35,630 nucleotides of DNA from the NCBI GenBank assembly GCA_009908745.1, contig JAAAOU010000500.1, forward strand, positions 1 to 35,630, written 5' to 3'. Source of the DNA: Bacteroidota bacterium (GTDB lineage: Bacteria; Bacteroidota; Bacteroidia; Chitinophagales; Saprospiraceae). The position numbers and the translations under genes are program-made. Below, in pieces: positions 7,162 to 15,971 of the stretch (positions are counted from its first letter, which is position 1; every line of letters starts with the position of its first letter). Below the pieces are notes generated by a model. That model worked only from the letters and a program-made list of their open reading frames with translations, had not been told where the DNA came from and searched no databases.

Positions 7162-7186
7162 CCCCCGTAATCAACTCAACGACAAA

Positions 7187-8653
7187 ATGGTTTTAATTGC
7201 AGTTCTTCTACTCGCATTCATTTGTTTGCTAAGCCCGGCCAGGTCCGCTGAAAGAATCGCCGTACCGCTCGTAGGCGCGGGCTTTTTGTTCAGTGCTTAC
7301 ACCTTGTGGGACCCTACCCCCGCCATCAGCGGATGGGGGGTAAACTTTGACGCGGCTGGCCGTTTGTTCGGCACAGCCATCACTTTTGTGAGCCTTGCAG
7401 TACTGGCCTACAGCTTGCGCCATTTCGATGGGCACCGCAGCAAGCGGCTGTATTTCCGCCGCTTTGTGGCTTTGACGATCAGTCTTGTCATTTTTAGCAC
7501 GGCGGATCATTTGCTGCTTATGGTGGGCGGTTTGCTGCTGAGCAACTTCTTGCTGATCCGGTTGATGGAGCCTAACCCCTCTTGGGCAGCAGCCCGCGCT
7601 TCGGCCCGTTCTGCTTTCATCCAATTAGGGGTAGGAGGGCTGACGCTCGTATTGGCTGTAGCGATGGTCTACCTCACGCAGGGCCATTTATCCTTGCAAA
7701 GTTTGTACGCAGATTGGTCCGCCACGCCATGGCTGCCTCTGATTAGCGGGTTTGTTATCGTAGCGGCCTTGGCACAGTCCGCCATCTGGCCCCTGCACAA
7801 CTGGCTGGTCGCTTCCGCCAATGCCCCTACGCCGGTATCCGCTTTCATGCACGCCGGTTTGGTCAACGGAGGGGCGTTGATTCTGTACAAGTTTTATCCC
7901 CTGTTGGCACTCACAGGCTGGAACAGCACGGTGCTGATTGCCCTCGGCGGGTTGACGGCAGTACTGGGCACGGTATGGATGCTGGTGCAAAGCGATGTCA
8001 AGCGCACCCTCACTTGTTCTACGATGGGGCAGATGGGGTTTATGATCATGCAGTGTGGCCTGGGGCTGTTTCCGGCCGCTTTGGCGCATATGATATGGCA
8101 CGGCCTGTTCAAAGCTTCCCTGTTCCTGAGCGCCGGCTCTACGGTAAAAGCGGCGAGCAACAAAAGCCTCAAGTTAGAGGGCCCTTATGTGCTTCCAACC
8201 TTTGTTTTCGGGATTGTTATGGGCGTAGCGGGCGCTTATGTATTTTGGCTGTTTACAAACGCTAGCGGCGGTTTGGGCACCACTTATGCTTTGCTGCTGC
8301 TCTTCTGCGGTATTACTTGCGCCCATGCGGTTATGACCATATTGCAGCCTAGCCCTAGTCTTGGCCGGGGACTGTTGGCAGCGGCACTGGGGCTGCTGGG
8401 AGCCACCGTATACGGAGCGTCCGTCTGGGCCGTAGAAACTCAAATTGCGCACTTGCCGGCACCGGCTCTGAATGCTGCTCACATCGGTATTGCAATATTC
8501 TTTGCTCTAGGCTGGTTAGCGATGATTTTCCGGGCGTATTTCCCCAGTTTCGTCAGCCAGCAATGGATGGCACCGCTGTACGTACGGTTGCTGAAAGGCA
8601 GCCAGCCCAAGCATTCTACCCTCAGCTTGCGGCGTAGCAGCTATAAACTGTAG
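7187..8653 (+). CDS. dabB: DabB, membrane subunit of DAB inorganic carbon transporter
   Basis: A 488-residue polytopic protein of the proton-conducting NuoL/MrpA-like family, with about 12-13 hydrophobic helices. The motif PVSAFMHAGLVNGGALIL (about residue 218) corresponds to the ion-conducting helix region of the family. Its size, shorter than NuoL, and its position directly before a DUF2309 gene identify it as DabB rather than a respiratory complex I subunit, since no other nuo genes are nearby. In studied systems DabB couples cation flow to DabA, which hydrates CO2 to bicarbonate vectorially. It is 47 bp upstream of dabA and is probably co-transcribed. The C-terminal 25 residues are basic and probably cytoplasmic. 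Confidence 0.9.
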   Translation: MVLIAVLLLAFICLLSPARSAERIAVPLVGAGFLFSAYTLWDPTPAISGWGVNFDAAGRLFGTAITFVSLAVLAYSLRHFDGHRSKRLYFRRFVALTISLVIFSTADHLLLMVGGLLLSNFLLIRLMEPNPSWAAARASARSAFIQLGVGGLTLVLAVAMVYLTQGHLSLQSLYADWSATPWLPLISGFVIVAALAQSAIWPLHNWLVASANAPTPVSAFMHAGLVNGGALILYKFYPLLALTGWNSTVLIALGGLTAVLGTVWMLVQSDVKRTLTCSTMGQMGFMIMQCGLGLFPAALAHMIWHGLFKASLFLSAGSTVKAASNKSLKLEGPYVLPTFVFGIVMGVAGAYVFWLFTNASGGLGTTYALLLLFCGITCAHAVMTILQPSPSLGRGLLAAALGLLGATVYGASVWAVETQIAHLPAPALNAAHIGIAIFFALGWLAMIFRAYFPSFVSQQWMAPLYVRLLKGSQPKHSTLSLRRSSYKL

Positions 8654-8700
8654 CCTTGCGGCAAAACAAAACCCTACTTTTCACCAAGAAGCAAACCATT

Positions 8701-11247
8701 ATGACGCTTAATACCACCACACAACAACAAACCATCACCGGGGCTAAACCGCCCTTATCCGAACAGCTAGCCGAATTGTATCGCCTGATCGCCCCTACCT
8801 GGCCGCTGGCACACGCAGTAGCTTGCAACCCGCTGCAAGGCTTGGAAGAGCTTCCCTTTGAAGAGGCAACGCGGAAGGGTCAGGAACTTTTCGATGCGCA
8901 AACGTTGCCCGGTTTTTGGCAATTGCGCCAAGCCCTGGCCGCTGGCCATATCACCCAAGAGCAAGTGGAGCAGTCGATAGACAACGCCTTGGAAGGCCTG
9001 CCAGCGGCCCATGCCATCGCAAAGGACTCGATTGCCCTCCGCCCCCTGATGAAAACCATGGTTGAGGAGCTAGACGAGCGCTACACGCCAAGCCACACCC
9101 CTGAGTTGTTACAGCAGGCACTGGGGCAACTGCAGGAAGCCAATGCATGGCAAGGTACGCTAGAGCCGGTGAATAAAGATACGATCACCTGGTTGTCTGC
9201 TTTTCTGGACGAAGGGCAAGCGGCCTGGCCCATGCCCATGCGGGAACGCGGCTTTTACCGGGCGGTAAAAGCGTTGATGGAACTGCAAGGAGAAGGGGCT
9301 GGGCTTTTGGAGCTATTGCCCGAAGACAGCGAAGAAGCTATAGCCCTGTTGCTGGATAAGCTGCCAGTAGCCCCCAAAGACCATCATCGCTTCTTGCGCG
9401 ATCAGCTGCTGGCTTTGCCGGGTTGGGCTTCATTTATCCGCTGGCGGAGTGGGCAAAGTGATTATGCACCGCAGCTGCAGTACCCCATTACGTTGAATGA
9501 TTACTTGGCCGTACGCTTGCTGCTGCTTTGCCAACTGCCTCAAGCGGCTTGGGAAGAAGCGGTTGTACCCCAGTGCGAATGGCTCACCTTGCACCACTGG
9601 GCTGCTCAACAGCTACGCCCCGAACCGGCAACAGACCCCCGTGCATGGGCGGACTTGCTTCAGGATATGCAAGAAGCCTGCCACCGCCTGCGCCTGTCGT
9701 TGCTGCAAAGCTGGGAAGCGGCTTTTCGCCAACATATCGGCCGGCAACTGCAACAGCAGATGGCCGCAAAGCCGGAAACAGCACGCCCGGACGCACAGTT
9801 GGCTTTTTGCATCGATGTCCGCTCAGAGCCTTTCCGCCGCCAAGTAGAAGCTTGCGGCGATTACGAAACGTTTGGCTTTGCGGGGTTCTTCGGCCTGCCG
9901 ATCGCTTACGAAACCGTACTGGGAAAGCGGGTGAAATCGCTGCCTGTACTGCTCCAACCCGCCCACGAGTTACGCGAGCAAGCCAGCCCTTGCTGTGCCC
10001 ACCAAGCCGAGCGCCATCAAAACGGCCTGAAGCTGCTCAAAGAACTAAAGCAGGCTTATAAATCGCTGAAGTACAATATCGCCACGCCATTTGCGGCCGT
10101 GGAAGCACTGGGCTTGCCCGCTGGCCTCATCACCGTTGGCCGCAGCATTATCCCCCAGCCTTTGTCGAAGTTGCGCCGCCTGGGCCGGCGTTGGTTCCGC
10201 CCCGAGATTGATACCGCCCCGGATATCAACCCCGCTGAAGACTGGGGCATACCTTTCGACAATCAAGTTGCTTACGCAGGCAATGCGCTGCGCATGATGG
10301 GCCTGACGCGCAACTTTGCGCCGCTCGTCGTCCTCTGCGGCCACGGTAGCCAAACGGAGAATAACCCTTACGCTGCTGCTCTCGACTGTGGAGCTTGCGG
10401 CGGCAGCCACGGTGGGCCGAATGCTGCTGCCATGGCCCGGATTCTCAATCAGGAGGCCGTCCGCGACGCCCTGCGCGAAGAAGGTATTGCTATACCGCAA
10501 GACACCTTATTTGTCGGTGCCGAACACAATACAACCACCGATGCAGTCCGTCTGATCGACTTGCCCTCATTGACGGAAGAAAAGCAAGCGCAGGCGGCAC
10601 ACCTAAAATCCAACTTGGAAAGGGCCCAAAAACGCAACCTGGCAGAACGCGCCGGGCAGTTCGGGCTCAAAACCAGCAAAGGTATGCTGCGGCGCAGTAC
10701 CGATTGGTCGGAAGTGCGGCCAGAATGGGGCTTGGCGGGCAACGCCGGCTTTGTAGTTGCTCCCCGTCAGTTGACTGAAAAGCTGGACCTGCGGGGCCGT
10801 TGCTTCTTGCACTCTTACGATTGGGAGCAGGATGCGGAAGCTACTAGCTTGGAGGTTATCCTCACCGCCCCGCTAGTCGTGGCACAGTGGATCAACAGCC
10901 AGTATTTCTTCTCCACTGTCGACAACACGGCTTTCGGCAGCGGCAGCAAAGTGACGCACAACGTGGTCGGCAAAATCGGCGTGATGCAGGGCAACAGCAG
11001 CGACTTGATGCACGGCTTGCCCTGGCAGTCGGTCATGAAAAACGATGAGGAGCTCTACCACGAGCCCCTGCGGCTGACAGCTTTTGTGGTTGCTCCAAAG
11101 GAACGGGTGCAGATGCTGGTCGAAAAGCACGAGGTGCTGCAAAAATTGCTGTACAACGAGTGGGTCGCGATGCAGGTGCTGGACCCGGAGACGGAGCAGC
11201 TGTGGGCCTTGGGTGCCGATGGCAAGTGGGTGGCAGCTATAGTCTGA
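8701..11247 (+). CDS. dabA: DabA (DUF2309), zinc-dependent carbonic-anhydrase-like subunit
   Basis: An 848-residue protein from ATG 8701. An in-frame TTG at 8656 gives an unlikely 15-residue extension. It is a DUF2309 member with the beta-carbonic-anhydrase-like zinc site: C370 and D372 in AFCIDVRSEP, H548 in LCGHGS, and C563 in DCGACGG. The spacing of these residues matches the site reported for Halothiobacillus DabA (C351, D353, H524, C539). It is a soluble protein expected to sit on the cytoplasmic face of DabB and convert CO2 to bicarbonate. No carboxysome or RuBisCO genes are nearby, so a role in supplying bicarbonate for anaplerosis is likelier than autotrophy. The last codons and stop lie within a long inverted repeat. 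Confidence 0.93.
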   Translation: MTLNTTTQQQTITGAKPPLSEQLAELYRLIAPTWPLAHAVACNPLQGLEELPFEEATRKGQELFDAQTLPGFWQLRQALAAGHITQEQVEQSIDNALEGLPAAHAIAKDSIALRPLMKTMVEELDERYTPSHTPELLQQALGQLQEANAWQGTLEPVNKDTITWLSAFLDEGQAAWPMPMRERGFYRAVKALMELQGEGAGLLELLPEDSEEAIALLLDKLPVAPKDHHRFLRDQLLALPGWASFIRWRSGQSDYAPQLQYPITLNDYLAVRLLLLCQLPQAAWEEAVVPQCEWLTLHHWAAQQLRPEPATDPRAWADLLQDMQEACHRLRLSLLQSWEAAFRQHIGRQLQQQMAAKPETARPDAQLAFCIDVRSEPFRRQVEACGDYETFGFAGFFGLPIAYETVLGKRVKSLPVLLQPAHELREQASPCCAHQAERHQNGLKLLKELKQAYKSLKYNIATPFAAVEALGLPAGLITVGRSIIPQPLSKLRRLGRRWFRPEIDTAPDINPAEDWGIPFDNQVAYAGNALRMMGLTRNFAPLVVLCGHGSQTENNPYAAALDCGACGGSHGGPNAAAMARILNQEAVRDALREEGIAIPQDTLFVGAEHNTTTDAVRLIDLPSLTEEKQAQAAHLKSNLERAQKRNLAERAGQFGLKTSKGMLRRSTDWSEVRPEWGLAGNAGFVVAPRQLTEKLDLRGRCFLHSYDWEQDAEATSLEVILTAPLVVAQWINSQYFFSTVDNTAFGSGSKVTHNVVGKIGVMQGNSSDLMHGLPWQSVMKNDEELYHEPLRLTAFVVAPKERVQMLVEKHEVLQKLLYNEWVAMQVLDPETEQLWALGADGKWVAAIV

Positions 11248-11409
11248 CAACCCAAGATTTGTGAATCCTGCCCCCCCCCTGACGATAAATGTCAGGATCA
11301 GGGACCCGACGATGTTGACCCCGACGCTGCCGGTCGGGACCTTAGCTCGATAGCCAAAAAAAATAGCGGCGTTATGATTTTCACAACTCTCAAGTTGTCA
11401 GACTATATC
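11236..11409. repeat. 30-bp inverted repeat flanking a hairpin-rich segment
   Basis: Arms at 11236-11265 and 11380-11409 match at 25 of 30 positions in inverted orientation, including the perfect block GTTGTCAGACTATA. The left arm includes the last dabA codons and the TGA stop. The 114-bp interior holds a nine-C run (11271-11279), a hairpin CCTGAC/GTCAGG (11278-11296), a second hairpin CCCGAC/GTCGGG (about 11319-11337) and an A8 run. TA dinucleotides flank both ends of the TAGTCTGACAAC core, as a Tc1/IS630-type MITE would show. A long 3' hairpin stabilising or terminating the dab mRNA is the alternative. No gene is seen in 11248-11515. Confidence 0.6.
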
Positions 11410-11467
11410 TAGCAATGGCTGGATAAGTATATGGGCCTCCAATAGTACCGGATAGAAACATGTTTCT

Positions 11468-11475
11468 TATTTTTG
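11468..11475 (+). promoter_or_regulatory. predicted promoter -7 element for the GT-C operon
   Basis: TATTTTTG fits TAnnTTTG and lies 83 bp before the chosen start of the next gene (41 bp before its alternative start). No -33 element is evident, so this is tentative. Confidence 0.4.
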
Positions 11476-11557
11476 TCTGTTTCCGTTATATAAATAGTGA
11501 ATCGGTTTTCGGCTCATGGAGGCGTTTACCGTGCGAGCAAGCCGACAAAAGTGGAAT

Positions 11558-12856
11558 ATGATAGAAAAGTTGTCCTCGTATTGGCGCTGGTTTCTGAAGA
11601 ATTGGTTCATTGTATTAGTGCTCATTGCCGGGTTAAGGGTTTCCATGACGCCGGGGCGCTTCATAAAGGGGATGATCTGGTCAGATGCCGAGGGGTACTA
11701 TCTCTATTTGCCTGCTGTGTTAATCAACGGGGGGTTTGAGGATTTGGAAGTACGTACGGAGGTGCAGTTCCCCTTGTACGAAGGCACCAATAAACGGTTT
11801 ACGAAGTATACCTACGGCGTCGCTTTGATGGAGTTGCCCTTTTTCCTGCTTGCGCATTTTGTGGCAAGCATTATGGGCCAGGCAGACGGCTACAGTTATC
11901 CTTACCTAATTGGCTTGCAGCTTTCGGGGCTATTTTACGGTTTGATGGGGCTTTATTTCATGAAAAAAATACTCGAAGAGCACTTCAGGCCGCTGGTAGT
12001 GATGATGACCGTATTCGGTTTTTTTCTGGGGACCAATCTGTACCATTACATCCTTCAGCATCCGAGTATGTCCCATGTGTATTCCTTTTTCCTGTTCGGC
12101 CTTTTGGTGATGATGACCCCTAAACTTTACCATTACCCAAGCTGGCGCGTCTTTGGGGTGATGGGGCTGTTACTGGGGTTGGTTGTACTAATACGGCCCA
12201 CAAATATCCTGATAGGCCTTTACATCCTATTTTATGGCATTCGCAGTTCGGCGGCTATAAAAGAGCGCTTTCAGTTTTTGGGGGCACATGCATGGAAGGT
12301 GCTTTTTGCCGCAACCGCCAGTTTTTTGGTTTTCCTGCCTCAATTTGCTTATTGGAAGTATATCTCTGGAGATTGGCTCATCTATTCTTACGGCGATGAA
12401 GGCTTTAACTGGCTCAACCCCCGTATTGACATGGTTTTATTCAACATTAAGAACGGGTGGTTGCTGTTTAGCCCTATGGCGGGCCTTGCTGTAATCGGCG
12501 GTTTGCTTGGGAGCTGGAAGAACCCTTACAATATTGCCCCAATCACCGTTATATGGCTATTGACTTTATACATTACGGCAAGTTGGTGGTGTTGGTGGTT
12601 CGGCGGCGCGTTTGGACATCGCAATTTCGTGGAGTATTATATGATTTTAGCTGTACCTTACGCCTGGTTGTTTACAAAAGTGTTCGACAGCCCATACAAG
12701 CCGCTCAAAGTTTTTATGGTGCTATTATGGCTAGCCCTGCTTTATTACAGCTACTTTTTGGCGGTGTTCTACCACGGGCCCCACTACGACTGGGATAGTT
12801 GGAAGCTGGTAGTAAACTATATGTGGCACTTCAATTTTGGGGGTGAATTTCAGTAA
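11558..12856 (+). CDS. polytopic membrane protein, GT-C glycosyltransferase-like
   Basis: A 432-residue inner-membrane protein from ATG 11558. The in-frame ATG at 11516 would add 14 residues. About ten hydrophobic helices are visible. Just after the first helix is SDAEGYYLYLPA (D43, E45), an acidic motif in the first extracytoplasmic loop like that of GT-C fold enzymes (ArnT/PMT-type), which use lipid-linked sugars. Further support is the aromatic-rich loop around WWCWWFGGAFGHRNF. No exact family is recognised, and the acceptor is unknown. The stop codon is only 12 bp from the start of the large secreted protein that follows, so the two are co-transcribed and may be functionally linked. Confidence 0.7.
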   Translation: MIEKLSSYWRWFLKNWFIVLVLIAGLRVSMTPGRFIKGMIWSDAEGYYLYLPAVLINGGFEDLEVRTEVQFPLYEGTNKRFTKYTYGVALMELPFFLLAHFVASIMGQADGYSYPYLIGLQLSGLFYGLMGLYFMKKILEEHFRPLVVMMTVFGFFLGTNLYHYILQHPSMSHVYSFFLFGLLVMMTPKLYHYPSWRVFGVMGLLLGLVVLIRPTNILIGLYILFYGIRSSAAIKERFQFLGAHAWKVLFAATASFLVFLPQFAYWKYISGDWLIYSYGDEGFNWLNPRIDMVLFNIKNGWLLFSPMAGLAVIGGLLGSWKNPYNIAPITVIWLLTLYITASWWCWWFGGAFGHRNFVEYYMILAVPYAWLFTKVFDSPYKPLKVFMVLLWLALLYYSYFLAVFYHGPHYDWDSWKLVVNYMWHFNFGGEFQ

Positions 12857-12868
12857 TCCTGTTCCGTT

Positions 12869-15226
12869 ATGATTGGTTTTAAGCCTTCCGTTATAGTCCT
12901 TATAAGCGTCCTGTTCAGCCTGCTGTGTTTTTCAGCAAGTGGGCAGAAAGCATTCGATTGCAGCAGCAGCTACTATCCTGACGCTACACCCGTGTCAGCA
13001 GTGCTGATAGACAGTGGTATCGTTAAAGCAGAAGGCTGCACGGCGGGTCCGCCACCTTGTATATATGGAGGGTGCGAAACAGGCATTAAACGGTATTTGG
13101 CGAGGGCCGTAAAGATGACTGGGCTCGTGCAATTTAACAAGCCGGTGACCTGCTGGGGGCTGCCCGATCCACCCCATTTTAGTACGACCGGGGTTAATTG
13201 CGAACCGCCGTATGATTTATGCTACGGCTACTACTGCCCGGGTAAATATGCCGAAGCCATTAAAATGCTGGTTGATGTAAATGCGCAGTTGGTATTGCGT
13301 GCGTCGACAGCCTGGTACAGAGAGGAACAGTTTTCTCCTAAAGACAGCCACTCCGATAGTGCCAATGGATTAGGGCTGTGGGGGAGGTCCAAGCAACTCA
13401 TTGTGGATATCAATGCCGCGTATGACTGTGCGGGCTTACGGCGCCCAATTGTGCAGGCCGGCATATTTGAGTCCGTTGGAGAAGGCGTAAACCGGCTGTA
13501 TATTTCGGCTGAGGTGATTGAGTTTTTTCGCCGAGAAATCGAACAGCTGCCAGCACATCAACGAAGCCGCTACCTCAACAGCGACGGGAGTCCTAAGCAG
13601 GGCGTGAAGTACGATCGCATACTTATGCTTCAGGATACAGTGCCGCCGGTTCAACCCCAAATTGACATCAACCGGATAGAAGCAAAGCTGTGGGTTTTCT
13701 TTCAGGCTAAAACATTTATAGACTTTGGTTATAAAGCCTTGCACTTTGGCCAGTACTATTATATGGTAAGAGAAGAAGCCCCGTCTCGTTACGAGCCGCT
13801 TTACAGCTTATTGACTGCTATAAGAGGCTATGCGGAGCAAAAAGGCTCCTTTGTGCTCATCGCCGGGGAGAACCTCAATCGCCCTGTGGCCAAGGTGGGA
13901 GATCAGCTGCTTTTTGATTACGAAATGCGGGCCATGCGCCCGCGGGAGATATCCTCTCCTCCCGTACTAGGGGACGTGGAAGGGTGTGATATATTGCCCG
14001 ACACTGAATTGTTTGAGGGGACGCCCTGCGAAAACGCACGTTATCCGGCTTATATAGACCCTTGCGTGGTACACGGGGGCGTCAATGGGGGAACTATTAT
14101 TGGGACGGGCGGCCGTCATCCGTTAGGTTGCGACATAGCCCAACAGCCCTACCTGATCTACTTTGATTTTGGGCCGGGTGCAGCTTATTATGAAGAAGGA
14201 GGGGAGGCTTATGGCAAAACCTGCCAAGTGCCCGCTTATGATTTTATCGGGGAAGCCAAGTTGAAGTATCCGCCCGACTTTTATACTTACTTGGTCTGGG
14301 GGTATGATGACCAAAGGTGGTTTGGTTATGAATTGGGCCGTGCTTGCCGCTCCTTTTGGCTAGAAGACCATCAATGCAACTGGCGGCTAAGGCATTCACC
14401 GCACGGGTTTATACAAATACCCGGCTTGACAGTGGTGAACCGGCCGGAGAACTATTGTAATGTACACCATAATAATGCACTGATTGATTCGTCAGGGCAA
14501 TGGTACAACACCTATTACAACCGCTTTGATACCATCCGTCCGGCCGCTATGGGGTTTTTCTTTATGGGGGACGACCCCGCATTACTCAATAACGTGAGTG
14601 ACTACATGCAGGCGGCAACGCCCTCTATTGTTGTCCGTTCTGGTTGTAGGCGCAACCTGCCGCAACTTGCTTGTTCGCCTCAAGACCAGTTTATGGAAGA
14701 TACTCGGGCGGAAGCTTTTGTGGTTCAGCTGGGGACGGGCAACAAGGACTGCTCGTCTATCTACGTTTGGGAAGTCGAATCTGTCAATAGCGGCTGGTCT
14801 GCCAAATTTTACGGGGCTAATGCTTGTTTTGAGCCGCCGGAGAGCGGGGCTTACCGCATCCGTCTTGCTCAGCACAATCTTGGGCTGCAGGCTGACAAGT
14901 ATGCCAACAGCATGCTTTTGCAAGATACTATCGCCGTGTTTGACAAAGAGCACTGCCCGGATACCCGCAACGCACTGTCTTTGCACCCCAACCCTACAAC
15001 AGGGCAGGTCAATTTGTCATACGATTTTCAGAGGGGGCAAACGTACACGGTACGCGTTTTTGATATCACGGGGCAGCTAGTATATACGAAAGATTACTCC
15101 AGAGGGTCGGATTGGGCCTCCGTCGAGGTATCGCTGCCTCTAAGTTTGCCGCAGGGGATGTATACAGCTGTTTTGCAAGAGCAATCCGTTTTTATTGGGC
15201 ACGGCCGGTTCGCCCTTTTCAGGTAG
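12869..15226 (+). CDS. large secreted protein with type A T9SS sorting domain
   Basis: A 785-residue exported protein. Residues 1-25 form a signal peptide ending SASGQ. The last ~75 residues are a T9SS type A sorting domain, from LSLHPNPTTGQVNLSY through RVFDITGQLVY and LPQGMYTAVLQ to the end. The central part has no family I can name, but several segments look like strands of a TIM barrel: FIDFGYKALHFGQ near residue 290, GSFVLIAGENLNRP near 330, YLIYFDFGPG near 427 and YLVWGYDD near 475. This suggests a glycoside-hydrolase-like fold, offered as inference. Cysteine content is high for a secreted Bacteroidota protein. It is expected at the cell surface or outside, and is paired with the GT-C-like gene upstream. 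Confidence 0.75.
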   Translation: MIGFKPSVIVLISVLFSLLCFSASGQKAFDCSSSYYPDATPVSAVLIDSGIVKAEGCTAGPPPCIYGGCETGIKRYLARAVKMTGLVQFNKPVTCWGLPDPPHFSTTGVNCEPPYDLCYGYYCPGKYAEAIKMLVDVNAQLVLRASTAWYREEQFSPKDSHSDSANGLGLWGRSKQLIVDINAAYDCAGLRRPIVQAGIFESVGEGVNRLYISAEVIEFFRREIEQLPAHQRSRYLNSDGSPKQGVKYDRILMLQDTVPPVQPQIDINRIEAKLWVFFQAKTFIDFGYKALHFGQYYYMVREEAPSRYEPLYSLLTAIRGYAEQKGSFVLIAGENLNRPVAKVGDQLLFDYEMRAMRPREISSPPVLGDVEGCDILPDTELFEGTPCENARYPAYIDPCVVHGGVNGGTIIGTGGRHPLGCDIAQQPYLIYFDFGPGAAYYEEGGEAYGKTCQVPAYDFIGEAKLKYPPDFYTYLVWGYDDQRWFGYELGRACRSFWLEDHQCNWRLRHSPHGFIQIPGLTVVNRPENYCNVHHNNALIDSSGQWYNTYYNRFDTIRPAAMGFFFMGDDPALLNNVSDYMQAATPSIVVRSGCRRNLPQLACSPQDQFMEDTRAEAFVVQLGTGNKDCSSIYVWEVESVNSGWSAKFYGANACFEPPESGAYRIRLAQHNLGLQADKYANSMLLQDTIAVFDKEHCPDTRNALSLHPNPTTGQVNLSYDFQRGQTYTVRVFDITGQLVYTKDYSRGSDWASVEVSLPLSLPQGMYTAVLQEQSVFIGHGRFALFR

Positions 15227-15278
15227 CGCTAAGCCTTGGCCTTGCACCAAGCCCCCATTCTTTGTATCTTAACCCTTC

Positions 15279-15923
15279 ATGACCACAACAGCCACCATAC
15301 CTACCAGCTTTGACGAGCGCCTCCGGACCTTGGGGCCCGGCGAAACCTTAGTGCCTGCCAATTTTAGCGATTTCATTGCTTGCCTGGCCGAGTGTGAGTA
15401 CCGTATTGAGTACGAACGGGGAAATATTGTTCTTATGAGTATCGCTTCTGATGAGCACGAGCAAATCGTAGCCAATTTACTTTATACCTTGGTCAGCCAG
15501 CTCAAGGAGAATCCTGAATTCAAACGCTACGGCAGCAACCGCCACGTTTTTATTGAGGCCTTAGAAAAAGCATACTCGCCAGATGCCGCTGTGGTAAAAG
15601 GGCAGCCGGTGCCCTTCACGTATTCAGCGGGCAAAGAAGCCTATACCAACCCTTGGCTCGTGGCTGAAGTTATCTCGCCCTCTAGCCGCAACCGTGATTT
15701 TGGCGATAAACTGCTGGGCTACAAGGCGATTCCCAGCCTACAGTACATTATTTACTTGGAGCAGGATCGCCCTTTCGCCACGCTCTTCGAGCGCTTGTCT
15801 GGCTCGGGGCGCTGGCGTAGCACCGATTACGACAGCTTGTCGCAAAGCTTGCCTTTAGGGGAATTTGCTTTAGAAATGAAGGATCTGTACGACAACTTGA
15901 ACTTCGAACCTAAAGTAGGCTAA
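15279..15923 (+). CDS. Uma2-family (DUF820) nuclease-like protein
   Basis: A 214-residue protein with the PD-(D/E)XK-type core of the Uma2 family: H60 in SDEHEQIV, D102 in YSPDAAVV, E130 in LVAEVISPSS, followed by D140 and K144 in NRDFGDKLLGY. The LQYIIYLEQD and FERL segments complete the fold. The putative metal-binding residues are all present, so it may be an active nuclease, but the biological role of the family is not established. Many paralogues occur in Cyanobacteria and some Bacteroidota. It is convergent with the esterase gene, whose stop is 37 bp away, and it starts 52 bp after the secreted protein. Confidence 0.88.
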   Translation: MTTTATIPTSFDERLRTLGPGETLVPANFSDFIACLAECEYRIEYERGNIVLMSIASDEHEQIVANLLYTLVSQLKENPEFKRYGSNRHVFIEALEKAYSPDAAVVKGQPVPFTYSAGKEAYTNPWLVAEVISPSSRNRDFGDKLLGYKAIPSLQYIIYLEQDRPFATLFERLSGSGRWRSTDYDSLSQSLPLGEFALEMKDLYDNLNFEPKVG

Positions 15924-15943
15924 TGCTTGTAGCGTTGAATAGA

Positions 15944-15971
15944 TAGGAGATAATTGCAGGCTATTCTCCTA
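15944..15971. terminator. possible bidirectional hairpin between convergent genes
   Basis: TAGGAGA at 15944 and TCTCCTA at 15965 form 7-bp arms around a 14-nt loop between the convergent Uma2 and esterase genes, overlapping the last codons of the latter. No T-run follows on either strand, so it is a weak candidate. Confidence 0.25.

Noticed and set aside
7187-8653. Respiratory complex I subunit (NuoL)
   Set aside because: The protein is shorter than NuoL, no other nuo genes are present, and it precedes a DUF2309 gene, the hallmark of DabB.
8656-8700. TTG start giving DabA 15 extra residues
   Set aside because: The extension is unlike the family, and an ATG at 8701 leads directly into the normal protein.
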